Below, in pieces: positions 34,447-43,585 of a stretch of 64,000 nucleotides of DNA (within the stretch, counting starts at the first letter, position 1; each line of letters opens with the position of its first letter). The notes below the pieces were generated by a model that searched no databases, had not been told where the DNA came from, and worked only from the letters and a program-made list of their open reading frames with translations. The translations under genes were made by a program, and so were the position numbers. The stretch is from Betaproteobacteria bacterium UBA2592 (GTDB lineage: Bacteria; Pseudomonadota; Gammaproteobacteria; Burkholderiales; Rhodocyclaceae), in contig DDKS01000037.1 in NCBI GenBank assembly GCA_002340095.1, forward strand, positions 422 through 64,421, written 5' to 3'.

Positions 34447-36791
34447 CAGGCACGCTCCACGGTGATGGCACCAAACATTTCACCCAGGGCTGCGGTGCTG
34501 GCGTGAGCGGCTGCCACACGCACGCAACCGGCGGGCACGCCCTCATCCAGGGTGGCCACGAGTTCGGTCTCGCCCTGCCCCTGCCGGACCTTGACCCGCT
34601 CCCCCGCAGTCAGACCGAGCCGAGCCAGGGTGGCTGCTGCCATGCGGGCAGAGGGAGCGGCAGCATCGCGGGTCTTCTGCAGGGCGGGAGCGCGGCGGGC
34701 GATCGGATCGGCAAAATGGATGGGCACGTCAGCAACGCGCTCCAGGTCCTGCCCTGCCCCAGCCGCCTGGATGGTCACACCATGCAGGCTGCCGTCCAGG
34801 CCGTTATCCAGACCAGCGGCGAATTCAGCGGCCGCGCCCAGCACCTGGTCGCGCACTTCCTCGCTGCTGTTGTAGTCGAACCCTTCCAGGTTCAGCACAT
34901 TGCCCAGCACCCGGAGGATCTTCCAGGCGGGCCGGGCCTCCCCGGCAGGACGCACGACGCCGTTGAAGCTCTGCACACGACCTTCGGTGTTGACGAAGGT
35001 GCCGGAGGTTTCGGTGTAGGGCGCCATGGGCAGCAGCACGTCGGCGTAGGCCAGCGCGGCTTCATGCTTGAAGGCGGAGAGCATCACCACCATCTCCGCC
35101 TGCTGCAAGGCAGCCAGGGCCAGCTGCGGGTTGGCGCAATCGAATTCGGGTTCGACCCCCATCAACACATAGGCCTTGCGCGGTTGTTCGAACATCTGCC
35201 GGGCGTTGGCACCGGTGGGCAGGGCCCAGGCCAACTGAGCGCCGACACTGTTGGCCGCTTCACCCAGAAAACCAAAGGTGGCGCCGGTGATCCGGGCCAA
35301 TTGCAGACCCAGGACATGCAGTTGGGTGGCCACGGCGGACTGCTGGGCGGCATTGCCCAGGAATACGGCCTTCTTCCCACCTTCGATCAGGCTCCTGGCC
35401 ATGGCGGCCGCCTGGTCGCAGACCTGAACATTTTCCAGGCCGGCAGGAGGCTCGACACCCGTTTGCTGGGCGGCCGCCTTGACCACGGCGGCCAGGGCCA
35501 GGGCCAGCTGGCTGGGGGCTACGGTCAGACGGGCGTGGAGTGGCATCAGGGGATCATCGGCCGCCACATCGATCAGGCTGACCTGGGCGGAATTCTTGCG
35601 CACGGCCTGGCGCAGGCGCTGGGCGATCAGCGGATGATCCTTGCGCAGGAAGGAGCCCACCACCAGGGCGGCATCCAGTTCGTTGAGACCGGTCAGGCGC
35701 ATGCCCAGCCAGGGAGTGCCGAGGCGTTTGCCGTCGGTGCCGAAGTCCCGCTGGCGTGGACGGTGGTCCACATTGCCGGAGCCCAGGGCCTTCATCAGCT
35801 TCTGCAACAGATACAGCTCTTCCACGGTGGAGTGGGGCGCGGCCAGGGCGGCCAGGGCGTCACCGCCGGCTTCGCGGGAAATGTCCTTGAGGCCGTGGGC
35901 CACATAGTCGAGGGCGACGTTCCAGGGCACCTCGCGCCATTCACCGCCCTGCTTCACCATGGGCTTGGTGAGCCGCTGGTCGGAATTCAGGGCCTGGTAA
36001 GCAAAGCGTTCCTTGTCGGAAATCCAGCACTCGTTGACCGCCTCGTTCTCCCGGGGCAGCACGCGCATCACCCGGTCATGCTTGACCTGGACGACCAGGT
36101 TGGCGCCCAGGGAGTCGTGCGGACTGATGGAGCGACGGCGTTGCAGTTCCCAGGAACGGGCGGTGTAACGGAAAGGCTTGGAGGTCAGGGCGCCCACCGG
36201 GCAAAGGTCGATCATGTTGCCGGATAGCTCGGAATCCACGGAGCGCCCCAGAAAGGTGGTGATCTCGGAATGCATGTTCCGGTTGACCATGCCCAGCTCC
36301 ATGATGCCTGCAATTTCCTGGCCGAAGCGGACGCAGCGGGTGCAATGGATGCAGCGGCTCATCTCCTCCATGGAGATCAGTGGCCCCGCTTCCTTGTGAA
36401 AGACCACGCGCTTTTCTTCCTGGTAGCGGCTCTTCATGCCGCCGTAGCCGACGGACATGTCCTGCAGCTGGCACTCGCCGCCCTGGTCGCAGATCGGACA
36501 GTCCAGCGGGTGGTTGATCAGAAGAAACTCCATCACGCCCTTCTGGGCCTGGACGGCCAGATCGGAATGGGTAAACACCTTCATGCCATTGGTGACAGGG
36601 GTGGCGCAGGCCGGCAGGGGCTTGGGCGCCTTCTCCACCTGCACCAGGCACATGCGGCAGTTGGCGGCAATGGAAAGCTTCTTGTGATAGCAGAAGTGGG
36701 GGATGTAAATGCCCATCTGCTGGGCGGCATCCATCACCGTGCTGCCATCCGGCACTTGCGCCTTCTTGCCATCGATCTCGATTTCTAGCAT
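34446..36791 (-). CDS. nuoG: NADH-quinone oxidoreductase subunit G
   Basis: Large iron-sulfur subunit of the peripheral arm, 781 residues. The N-terminus has a 2Fe-2S domain (GIYIPHFCYHKKLSIAANCR), the His-ligated cluster region and CIHCTRCVRFGQEIAGI. The C-terminal two thirds is a molybdopterin-oxidoreductase-like domain without cofactor. Confidence 0.97.
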   Translation of the reverse strand: MLEIEIDGKKAQVPDGSTVMDAAQQMGIYIPHFCYHKKLSIAANCRMCLVQVEKAPKPLPACATPVTNGMKVFTHSDLAVQAQKGVMEFLLINHPLDCPICDQGGECQLQDMSVGYGGMKSRYQEEKRVVFHKEAGPLISMEEMSRCIHCTRCVRFGQEIAGIMELGMVNRNMHSEITTFLGRSVDSELSGNMIDLCPVGALTSKPFRYTARSWELQRRRSISPHDSLGANLVVQVKHDRVMRVLPRENEAVNECWISDKERFAYQALNSDQRLTKPMVKQGGEWREVPWNVALDYVAHGLKDISREAGGDALAALAAPHSTVEELYLLQKLMKALGSGNVDHRPRQRDFGTDGKRLGTPWLGMRLTGLNELDAALVVGSFLRKDHPLIAQRLRQAVRKNSAQVSLIDVAADDPLMPLHARLTVAPSQLALALAAVVKAAAQQTGVEPPAGLENVQVCDQAAAMARSLIEGGKKAVFLGNAAQQSAVATQLHVLGLQLARITGATFGFLGEAANSVGAQLAWALPTGANARQMFEQPRKAYVLMGVEPEFDCANPQLALAALQQAEMVVMLSAFKHEAALAYADVLLPMAPYTETSGTFVNTEGRVQSFNGVVRPAGEARPAWKILRVLGNVLNLEGFDYNSSEEVRDQVLGAAAEFAAGLDNGLDGSLHGVTIQAAGAGQDLERVADVPIHFADPIARRAPALQKTRDAAAPSARMAAATLARLGLTAGERVKVRQGQGETELVATLDEGVPAGCVRVAAAHASTAALGEMFGAITVERA

Positions 36792-36826
36792 GTCGCTACC
36801 TTGGAACGCGATTTAACAGACGACCA

Positions 36827-38155
36827 TCAAGCCGAAACTTTATGGAAGCCGCTCCCCGCCCATTGCACATCCTTCGGCACCAGGCAGGTCTTGTGTTCAA
36901 TGTGGTGGGAAAACTCGTCCCGGAAGTGCTTGATGAAGCTCTGCACGGGCATGGAAGCAGCGTCCCCCAGGGCGCAGATGGTGCGGCCCATGATGTTGGT
37001 GGTGACGCTGGAGAGCAGATCCAGATCATCAGGACGCCCCAGGCCGTTCTCGATGCGATGCACCACCTTGTAGAGCCAGTTGGTGCCCTCCCGGCAGGGA
37101 GTGCACTGGCCGCAGGACTCTTCGTAGTAGAAGAAGGAGAGACGCTCCAAGGCCTTGACCATGCACACCGTCTCGTCCATCACGATCACCGCGCCGGAAC
37201 CCAGCATGGAGCCAGCCTTGCTGATGGAGTCGTAATCCATGGTGCAGTCCATCATCACCTCGCCTGGGACGACGGGAGAGGAGGAGCCGCCGGGAATGAC
37301 GGCCTTCAGCTTGCGGCCGCCGCGCATACCGCCACACATCTCCAGCAGTTGGGAGAATGGGGTGCCCAGGGGAATCTCGTAGTTACCGGGGCGATTCACA
37401 TGGCCGGACACGGAGAACAGTTTGGTGCCGCCGTTGTTGGGCTTGCCCAGGTTCAGGAAGTTCTCCCCGCCCATCTTCAGGATGAAGGGGATGGAGGCGA
37501 AGGTTTCCGTGTTGTTGATGGTGGTGGGCTTGCCGTACAGGCCGAAGGAAGCCGGGAACGGCGGCTTGAAGCGGGGCTGCCCCTTCTTGCCTTCGATCGA
37601 CTCCAGCAGGGCGGTTTCCTCACCGCAGATGTAGGCGCCGTAGCCGTGGTGGGCGAACAGCTCGAAGCTGAAGCCGGAACCCAGGATGTTCTGGCCAATG
37701 AAACCGGCAGCCCGAGCCTCGTCCAGCGCTTCTTCAAAGCGCTTGTACATTTCCCAGATTTCGCCGTGAATGTAGTTGTAGCCTCGGGTCGCCCCCATGG
37801 CATAGGCAGCGATGGCCATGCCCTCGATGACGGCATGGGGGTTGTAGCGGATGATGTCCCGGTCCTTGAAGGTGCCCGGTTCGCCCTCATCGGTGTTGCA
37901 CACCACGTATTTGTCGCCCGGGAAGGAACGGGGCATGAAGCTCCATTTCAGGCCGGTGGGGAAGCCTGCACCGCCACGGCCGCGCAGGACGGAAGCCTTC
38001 ACTTCGGCAATCACCTGCTCCTGGGGAATCTTTTCCGCCAGGATTTTCTTCAGCATCTCGTAACCGCCGCGGGCCACATAGTCCTTCAGATGCCAGGTGT
38101 TGTCACCATCGAGGCCGGCCATCAGGACCGGATTGATTGCGCCGAGGATAGCCAT
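36827..38155 (-). CDS. nuoF: NADH-quinone oxidoreductase subunit F
   Basis: NADH- and FMN-binding subunit, 442 residues from ATG 38155. It shows LRGRGGAGFPTGLKWSFMP (FMN), EETALLESIEGKKGQPR with the NADH loop, and the N3 cluster motif ESCGQCTPCREG. Its ATG overlaps the nuoE stop codon by one base (TAATG), so the longer frame upstream is not used. Confidence 0.97.
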   Translation of the reverse strand: MAILGAINPVLMAGLDGDNTWHLKDYVARGGYEMLKKILAEKIPQEQVIAEVKASVLRGRGGAGFPTGLKWSFMPRSFPGDKYVVCNTDEGEPGTFKDRDIIRYNPHAVIEGMAIAAYAMGATRGYNYIHGEIWEMYKRFEEALDEARAAGFIGQNILGSGFSFELFAHHGYGAYICGEETALLESIEGKKGQPRFKPPFPASFGLYGKPTTINNTETFASIPFILKMGGENFLNLGKPNNGGTKLFSVSGHVNRPGNYEIPLGTPFSQLLEMCGGMRGGRKLKAVIPGGSSSPVVPGEVMMDCTMDYDSISKAGSMLGSGAVIVMDETVCMVKALERLSFFYYEESCGQCTPCREGTNWLYKVVHRIENGLGRPDDLDLLSSVTTNIMGRTICALGDAASMPVQSFIKHFRDEFSHHIEHKTCLVPKDVQWAGSGFHKVSA

Positions 38156-38628
38156 TACTTGAGTTCCTCCAGCAGCTTGTCGATCTGCTCGGGGAGCATG
38201 AAGGAGCACATGCTGCGGTTATTGACCAGCATCACCGGGGCATCGCCACAGGCCCCCATGCATTCCCCTTCCTTCAGGGTGAACTTGCCGTCGGCCGTGG
38301 TCTCGCCATAACCGATACCCAGTTTCTGCTGCAGGTACTCACCGGCGTGATAGCCACCGGACAGGGCGCAGGGCAGATTGGTGCACACCGTGAGCTTGTA
38401 CTTGCCGACCGGCTTGAGGTCGTACATGTTGTAAAAGGTGGCCACTTCCATGGCCGCCATGGGCGGCATACCCAGGTAGTTGGCCACGGCCTCGATGGCC
38501 TCGGGGGGCAACCAGCCTTTTTCTTCCTGAGCCAGGGCCAGGCAGGCCATCACGGCAGACTGCTTCTGGTCGGCCGGGTACTTGGCGACCTCGCGGTCGA
38601 ACTTCTGGAGCGTTTCAGCGGTAAACAT
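38155..38628 (-). CDS. nuoE: NADH-quinone oxidoreductase subunit E
   Basis: Thioredoxin-fold subunit, 157 residues, with the 2Fe-2S (N1a) ligands in CTNLPCALSGGYHAGEYL and ECMGACGDAPVMLVN. It partners NuoF and overlaps nuoD by one base. Confidence 0.97.
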   Translation of the reverse strand: MFTAETLQKFDREVAKYPADQKQSAVMACLALAQEEKGWLPPEAIEAVANYLGMPPMAAMEVATFYNMYDLKPVGKYKLTVCTNLPCALSGGYHAGEYLQQKLGIGYGETTADGKFTLKEGECMGACGDAPVMLVNNRSMCSFMLPEQIDKLLEELK

Positions 38629-39881
38629 TAGCGGTCGATCTCGCCAAAAACGATGTCCTGGGAACCGATGATCGTGACGACGTCGGCAATCATGTGGCCG
38701 CGGGACATTTCGTCCATGGCGGCCAAGTGGGCAAAGCCCGGAGCCCGGATCTTCATCCGGTAGGGCTTGTTGGCCCCGTCGGAGATGAAGTAGATGCCAA
38801 ACTCGCCCTTCGGGTGCTCCACGGCGGCGTAGGCTTCACCCGGTGGCACGTGGATGCCCTCGGTGAAGAGCTTGAAGTGATGAATCAGCTCTTCCATGTT
38901 GCGCTTCATGGCTTCACGAGAGGGCGGTGCCACCTTGTGGTTGTCGGTGATGACCGGACCGGGGTTCTTGCGCAGCCAGTCGATGCACTGCTTGATGATC
39001 CGGTTGGACTGAAGCATCTCCTCCATGCGTACCAGGTAGCGGTCGTAGCAATCGCCATTGACCCCCACGGGCACATCGAAATCCACCTTGTCGTACGCAG
39101 CATAGGGCTGCTTCTTGCGCAGATCCCATTCCACACCGGAGCCGCGCAGCATGGCACCGGTGAAGCCCAGTTGCTTGGCCCGCTCCGGAGAGACCACGCC
39201 GATATTCACCAGACGCTGCTTCCAGATCCGGTTGTCGGTCAACAAGGTGTGGTACTCACTGTGATATTTGGGGAAGCGCTCGGTGAAGTCCTCCAGGAAG
39301 TCCAGCAAGGAACCCTGGCGGTTCTCGTTCATGGCCTTGACCGTAGCGGCATTCTTCCACTTGGAGACCTCGTACTGGGGCATACGGTCGGGCAGATCCC
39401 GATACACACCGCCCGGACGGTAGTAAGCCGCATGCATCCGGGCCCCGGAAACCGCCTCGTAGGCATCCATCAGGTCTTCCCGCTCGCGGAAGGTATACAG
39501 CGCCATGGTCATGGCCCCCACGTCCAGGGCATGACAGCCGATCCAGAGCAGATGATTGAGGATCCGCGTGACTTCGTCGAACATGGTGCGGATGTACAGC
39601 GCCCGTTCCGGCACCTGGATGCCGAGCATCTTCTCGATCGCCATGCAGTAGGCGTGCTCGTTACACATCATGGAAACGTAGTCAAGCCGATCCATGTAGG
39701 GCACGGACTGAACCCAGGTACGGGTTTCGGCCAGTTTCTCGGTGGCCCGGTGCAGGAGGCCGATATGCGGATCGGCCCGCTCAACCACTTCGCCGTCCAG
39801 TTCCAGCACCAGACGGAGCACACCGTGGGCGGCCGGGTGCTGGGGTCCGAAGTTCAAGGTGAAATTGCGAATGTCAGCCAT
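38628..39881 (-). CDS. nuoD: NADH-quinone oxidoreductase subunit D
   Basis: 49-kDa-type subunit forming the quinone site with NuoB, 417 residues. Motifs: NFGPQHPAAHGVLRLVLELD, IGLLHRATEKLAE, and the C-terminal DIVFGEIDR. Start overlaps nuoC by eight bases. Confidence 0.97.
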   Translation of the reverse strand: MADIRNFTLNFGPQHPAAHGVLRLVLELDGEVVERADPHIGLLHRATEKLAETRTWVQSVPYMDRLDYVSMMCNEHAYCMAIEKMLGIQVPERALYIRTMFDEVTRILNHLLWIGCHALDVGAMTMALYTFREREDLMDAYEAVSGARMHAAYYRPGGVYRDLPDRMPQYEVSKWKNAATVKAMNENRQGSLLDFLEDFTERFPKYHSEYHTLLTDNRIWKQRLVNIGVVSPERAKQLGFTGAMLRGSGVEWDLRKKQPYAAYDKVDFDVPVGVNGDCYDRYLVRMEEMLQSNRIIKQCIDWLRKNPGPVITDNHKVAPPSREAMKRNMEELIHHFKLFTEGIHVPPGEAYAAVEHPKGEFGIYFISDGANKPYRMKIRAPGFAHLAAMDEMSRGHMIADVVTIIGSQDIVFGEIDR

Positions 39882-40476
39882 GGGTCACGTCCCCATAGGT
39901 ATCTTCACGCCGGATGCGCGGCGTATTCTCCCGTGGCTCGATGGTCACGGGCTGGTAAATGACACGCCCCTCGTCCGGGTCATAGCGCATCTCCACATGA
40001 CCGGAGATGGGGAAATCCTTGCGGAAGGGATGCCCCACGAAACCGTAGTCGGTAAGGATGCGACGCAGGTCCTCGTGCCCCTCGAAGACGATGCCGAACA
40101 GATCAAACGCCTCCCGTTCATACCAGTTGGCGGAACTCCAGACCGGAGTGACGGAGGCCACCACGGGGAAGCCGTCATCCTCGGCAAACACCCGCACCCG
40201 CAGGCGCCAGTTGTTGGCAATGGAGAGCAGATGACTGACCACCGCATAGCGGCGCCCCCCCCAGTTTTCCCCGTAGGTGGAATAATCCACACCACAGAGG
40301 TCGATGAGCTCCTCGAAGCCCAGCTCGGGCTCGTCACGCAGCGTCAGCATGACCCGTAGATAGTCTGCCGGCGCCACTTCGAGGGTCGCCTCGCCCAGGG
40401 CGAGGGTCAGGTTCTTGATGCACCCACCCAGATGCTTTTCCAGGTGTTGGCTGAGTCTTTCCAGCTTTGCGGACAT
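39874..40476 (-). CDS. nuoC: NADH-quinone oxidoreductase subunit C
   Basis: 30-kDa-type subunit, 200 residues, with the signature ERE-type block SANWYEREAFDLFGIVFEGH and LRRILTDYGFVGHPFRKDFP. It is a separate gene, not fused to nuoD as in E. coli. Confidence 0.97.
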   Translation of the reverse strand: MSAKLERLSQHLEKHLGGCIKNLTLALGEATLEVAPADYLRVMLTLRDEPELGFEELIDLCGVDYSTYGENWGGRRYAVVSHLLSIANNWRLRVRVFAEDDGFPVVASVTPVWSSANWYEREAFDLFGIVFEGHEDLRRILTDYGFVGHPFRKDFPISGHVEMRYDPDEGRVIYQPVTIEPRENTPRIRREDTYGDVTHG

Positions 40477-40494
40477 GGCTGTGGCCTGAAGAGG

Positions 40495-40971
40495 TTAGCG
40501 GGCGATGGTACTGGTACGGCGGATCTTGTTCTGCAACTGGATGATGCCGTAGATCAGTGCCTCGGCCGTCGGAGGACAGCCCGGCACATAAATATCCACC
40601 GGCACGATCCGGTCGCAACCGCGCACCACCGAGTAGGAATAGTGGTAATAGCCACCGCCATTGGCACAGGAACCCATGGAGATCACCCAGCGGGGTTCCG
40701 CCATCTGGTCATACACCTTGCGCAGGGCGGGCGCCATCTTGTTGGTGAGGGTGCCGGCCACGATCATCACGTCGGACTGACGCGGCGAGGGACGAAACAC
40801 CACGCCAAAACGATCCAGATCGTAACGGGAACAACCGGCATGAATCATCTCGACCGCGCAGCAGGCCAGACCGAAGGTCATCGGCCACATGGAACCGGTA
40901 CGCACGAAATTGATGAGTTTGTCGGCCGTAGTGGTGACAAACCCCTCCTGCAAAACACCTTCAATCGACAT
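40495..40971 (-). CDS. nuoB: NADH-quinone oxidoreductase subunit B
   Basis: Carries cluster N2, the last centre before quinone, 158 residues. Ligand cysteines lie in GLACCAVEMIHAG, in SMGSCANGGGYYHYSYSVVR with G-CD, and in YVPGCPPTAEALIYGI. Confidence 0.97.
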   Translation of the reverse strand: MSIEGVLQEGFVTTTADKLINFVRTGSMWPMTFGLACCAVEMIHAGCSRYDLDRFGVVFRPSPRQSDVMIVAGTLTNKMAPALRKVYDQMAEPRWVISMGSCANGGGYYHYSYSVVRGCDRIVPVDIYVPGCPPTAEALIYGIIQLQNKIRRTSTIAR

Positions 40972-40974
40972 GAA

Positions 40975-41349
40975 TCACTCCCAGTCCAGCGCGCCCTTGG
41001 CCCAGGCATAGGCATCCCCGACCAGAATGATGGTCAGGAAGATGGCAACCTCGATGAAGCCAAAGAACTTCATCGGTTCGCTGGCCACGATATCCTTGAA
41101 GACGGTCGCCCAAGGAAAGAGAAAGGCAATTTCCAGGTCAAACAGGATGAAGATGATGGCGATGAGGTAATAGCGCACGTCGAACTTCATGCGCGCATCT
41201 TCGAACGCCTCGAAGCCACATTCATAAGGGGAGAGTTTTTCCGAATCAGGACGACTCGGAGCGAGAAGCCAACCCATGAGCACCGGCGCAACGCCAATCG
41301 CCAGACCCACGAGAATGAACATCAGAATCGGAAAATAATTTTCCAGCAT
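40975..41349 (-). CDS. nuoA: NADH-quinone oxidoreductase subunit A
   Basis: Three-helix membrane subunit, 124 residues from ATG 41349 (MLENYFPILMFILVG), the usual family start; a GTG at 41361 is in frame. The loop SEKLSPYECGFEAFEDARMK carries the conserved cysteine. First gene of nuoA-N, 60 bases after tRNA-Leu. Confidence 0.95.
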   Translation of the reverse strand: MLENYFPILMFILVGLAIGVAPVLMGWLLAPSRPDSEKLSPYECGFEAFEDARMKFDVRYYLIAIIFILFDLEIAFLFPWATVFKDIVASEPMKFFGFIEVAIFLTIILVGDAYAWAKGALDWE

Positions 41350-41377
41350 GATCGGCCACACTCGTTAGTCAAGAAAT

Positions 41378-41397
41378 AGGCAGCCATGCAGCTGCCT
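41378..41397 (-). terminator. Weak hairpin between tRNA-Leu and nuoA
   Basis: Minus strand AGGCAGC-TGCATG-GCTGCCT, followed by ATTTCTT. It may terminate part of the tRNA transcript or protect its 3' end; read-through into nuo is likely because no other promoter is obvious. Confidence 0.35.
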
Positions 41398-41408
41398 GTT
41401 TATAGTTA

Positions 41409-41493
41409 TGGTGCCGACGGCGAGACTCGAACTCGCACGGCTTGCGCCACTACCCCCTCAAGATAGCGTGTCTACCAATTTCACCACGTCGGC
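41409..41493 (-). tRNA. tRNA-Leu (anticodon GAG)
   Basis: An 85-base gene with encoded CCA. The minus strand begins GCCGACG and ends CGTCGGC-ACCA (7-bp acceptor stem). The anticodon arm CUAUC-UUGAGGG-GGUAG places GAG at 34-36. The long variable arm (UGGCGCAAGCCG) is a class II feature, and the T arm GUUCGAGUC is intact. It lies between secG and nuoA. Confidence 0.95.
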
Positions 41494-41527
41494 TGTAATC
41501 CTTGCAGGGCCGGAACCCCACTCCCGA

Positions 41528-41896
41528 TTACCGGGGAATATCTTTTTCCTTGGAGCCCGGACCGCCTGCGCTGCCCTGGCTTTCGGGCGCCGCAGCAGGC
41601 TGCGCGGCCGGCACGGATTGTACCGCTTCTTGCATCACACTTCCAGAAGTTTTTGGAGCTTCAGAGGCCACATAGGCCAAAACCAAGCTGGTGATGAAGA
41701 AAACCGTGGCCAGAACGGCCGTGCTGCGGCTCAGAAAGTTTGCAGAACCGGAAGAGCCGAAAAGACTGCCGGAAGCACCGCTGCCGAAGGCCGCCCCCAT
41801 GTCGGCCCCCTTGCCATGCTGGACCAGCACGAGACCGATGATGGCCAGGGCCACCAGGATGTGAATCGTCAGAACAAGGGAAAATAGCCAATTCAT
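41528..41896 (-). CDS. secG: Preprotein translocase subunit SecG
   Basis: Two-helix accessory subunit of SecYEG, 122 residues from ATG 41896 (MNWLFSLVLTIHILVALAII). It has the conserved loop VLVQHGKGADMGAAFGSGAS followed by the second helix and an Ala/Ser/Pro-rich C-terminal tail. It starts eight bases after tpiA. Confidence 0.95.
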   Translation of the reverse strand: MNWLFSLVLTIHILVALAIIGLVLVQHGKGADMGAAFGSGASGSLFGSSGSANFLSRSTAVLATVFFITSLVLAYVASEAPKTSGSVMQEAVQSVPAAQPAAAPESQGSAGGPGSKEKDIPR

Positions 41897-41904
41897 GGAT
41901 TTCT

Positions 41905-42663
41905 TCAAAAATTTGCTGCCTGACAGATTGCCAGGAAATCTTCTGCATCCAAGGAAGCACCACCTACCAGGCCACCATCGACATCCGGCTGGGCAAACAG
42001 CCGGCCCGCATTGTCCGCCTTGACGCTTCCACCATAAACGATCCGCAAGGCCGCAGCCACGCCGGCATCCCGGGCCTCCACATGCTGGCGCAGGGCCCGA
42101 TGCACTTCCTGAGCCTGCTCGGGCGTGGCCGTCAACCCCGTTCCGATGGCCCAGACCGGCTCGTAGGCAAGAACCGCCCCAGCCAGCTGCGCCACCCCAA
42201 CCCGGGCAAGCACCGCATCGAGCTGCCGGAACACCACCGACAGCGTCGCGCCGGATTGACGCTCCATCAAGGTTTCCCCCAGACAGAGCACCGGCACCAT
42301 GCCCGCCTGCTGCACCACGGCAAATTTCTCGGCCACCAGCGCATCCGTTTCTCCATGCAGGGAGCGGCGCTCGGAATGGCCGATCAGCACGTAGCGACAA
42401 CCGAAATCCTGCAGCATGGCAGCAGACACTTCGCCGGTATAGGCCCCCGCCCCGTGGGAACTCACGTCTTGGGCGGCGAGTTGCACGCAACTGCCGCGCA
42501 GCAGGCGGGAAACCTGGTCCAGATAGGGGTATGGCACACAGACGGCCACATCCACCCGCTGCTCACCGGAAAGACGCGCGACAAGTTGATCAACCAGGCG
42601 CTGATTGGCAGCAAGACTGCCATTCATCTTCCAGTTACCGGCTACCAGGGGCTGGCGTCGCAT
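41905..42663 (-). CDS. tpiA: Triosephosphate isomerase
   Basis: Glycolytic enzyme, 252 residues from ATG 42663. Catalytic residues appear in VAGNWKMNGS (lysine), IGHSERRS (histidine) and LAYEPVWAIGTG (glutamate), with the phosphate loop YGGSVKADNA. A strong promoter precedes it. Confidence 0.97.
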   Translation of the reverse strand: MRRQPLVAGNWKMNGSLAANQRLVDQLVARLSGEQRVDVAVCVPYPYLDQVSRLLRGSCVQLAAQDVSSHGAGAYTGEVSAAMLQDFGCRYVLIGHSERRSLHGETDALVAEKFAVVQQAGMVPVLCLGETLMERQSGATLSVVFRQLDAVLARVGVAQLAGAVLAYEPVWAIGTGLTATPEQAQEVHRALRQHVEARDAGVAAALRIVYGGSVKADNAGRLFAQPDVDGGLVGGASLDAEDFLAICQAANF

Positions 42664-42691
42664 TCCATCTACCTGCGGATCAAGACGCCGG

Positions 42692-42721
42692 ATTATATCG
42701 GCCAGCAAAATGCATGGTCAA
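42692..42721 (-). promoter_or_regulatory. Sigma-70 promoter of tpiA-secG-tRNA-Leu-nuo
   Basis: Minus strand TTGACC, 18-base spacer, TATAAT. Start predicted near 42685, about 22 bases before tpiA. No other clear promoter was seen up to nuoA. Confidence 0.7.
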
Positions 42722-42771
42722 GGAAGGAAAGGATCCGCGCCGCCGCGCCTGTGCCCTTCCCTTCCCGGAAA

Positions 42772-43560
42772 TCAGCCGAAACGGCCGGTGATGTAATCCT
42801 CGGTCTGCTTCTTCTTGGGCTTGATGAAGATCTCGTCGGTGACGCCGAATTCCACCAGTTCGCCGATGTACATGTAGGCGGTGTAATCGGAAACCCGTGC
42901 AGCCTGCTGCATGTTGTGGGTGACGATGAGGATGGTGACCCGGCTCTTGAGCTCGGTCACCAGTTCCTCGATGCTGGCCGTGGCGATCGGGTCCAGGGCA
43001 GAAGTCGGCTCGTCGAACAGCAGCAGTTCGGGATCGGTGGCCAGGGCCCGGGCGATGCAAAGCCGCTGCTGCTGGCCGCCGGACAGGTTGGCGCCCAGAT
43101 CGTTGAGGCGGTCCTTCACCTCATCCCAGAGGGCAGCGCCCCGCAGGGCGGACTCCACCTTGTCGTCGATCACCGACCTGGAACGCTCGCCCCGGACCCG
43201 CAGCCCGTAGGCGACATTCTCATAGATGGACTTGGGAAAGGGATTGGGCTTCTGGAACACCATGGAGATACGCATGCGCACCTCGATGGGGTCCACCTGG
43301 GGCGACAAGAGGTTGGTCCGGTCCGGATGAAACTCGATGCCGCCGCCTTCGTAGCGGTTGCCCGGATAGAGGTCATGCATGCGATTAAAGCAGCGCAGGA
43401 AGGTGGATTTGCCGCAGCCAGAGGGACCGATCAGGGCCGTCACCTTGTTCTCGTAGACCGGCATGTTGATGCCCTTGAGGGCATGGAAGTTGCCGTAATA
43501 GAAGTTGAGATCCTTGGCCTCGGCCTTGAGGGCCGGTTGTTGCACTTGAATTTCGCTCAT
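42772..43560 (-). CDS. pstB: Phosphate ABC transporter ATP-binding protein
   Basis: ATPase of the high-affinity phosphate importer, 262 residues from ATG 43560 (MSEIQVQQ). Walker A GPSGCGKST, signature LSGGQQQRLCIARAL, Walker B LLLFDEPTSALDP and the H-loop IVTHNMQQAARVSD are all intact. Final gene of pstSCAB; no phoU follows. Confidence 0.97.
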   Translation of the reverse strand: MSEIQVQQPALKAEAKDLNFYYGNFHALKGINMPVYENKVTALIGPSGCGKSTFLRCFNRMHDLYPGNRYEGGGIEFHPDRTNLLSPQVDPIEVRMRISMVFQKPNPFPKSIYENVAYGLRVRGERSRSVIDDKVESALRGAALWDEVKDRLNDLGANLSGGQQQRLCIARALATDPELLLFDEPTSALDPIATASIEELVTELKSRVTILIVTHNMQQAARVSDYTAYMYIGELVEFGVTDEIFIKPKKKQTEDYITGRFG

Positions 43561-43585
43561 GAGGTTCACCAATTGAGGGAATGTT

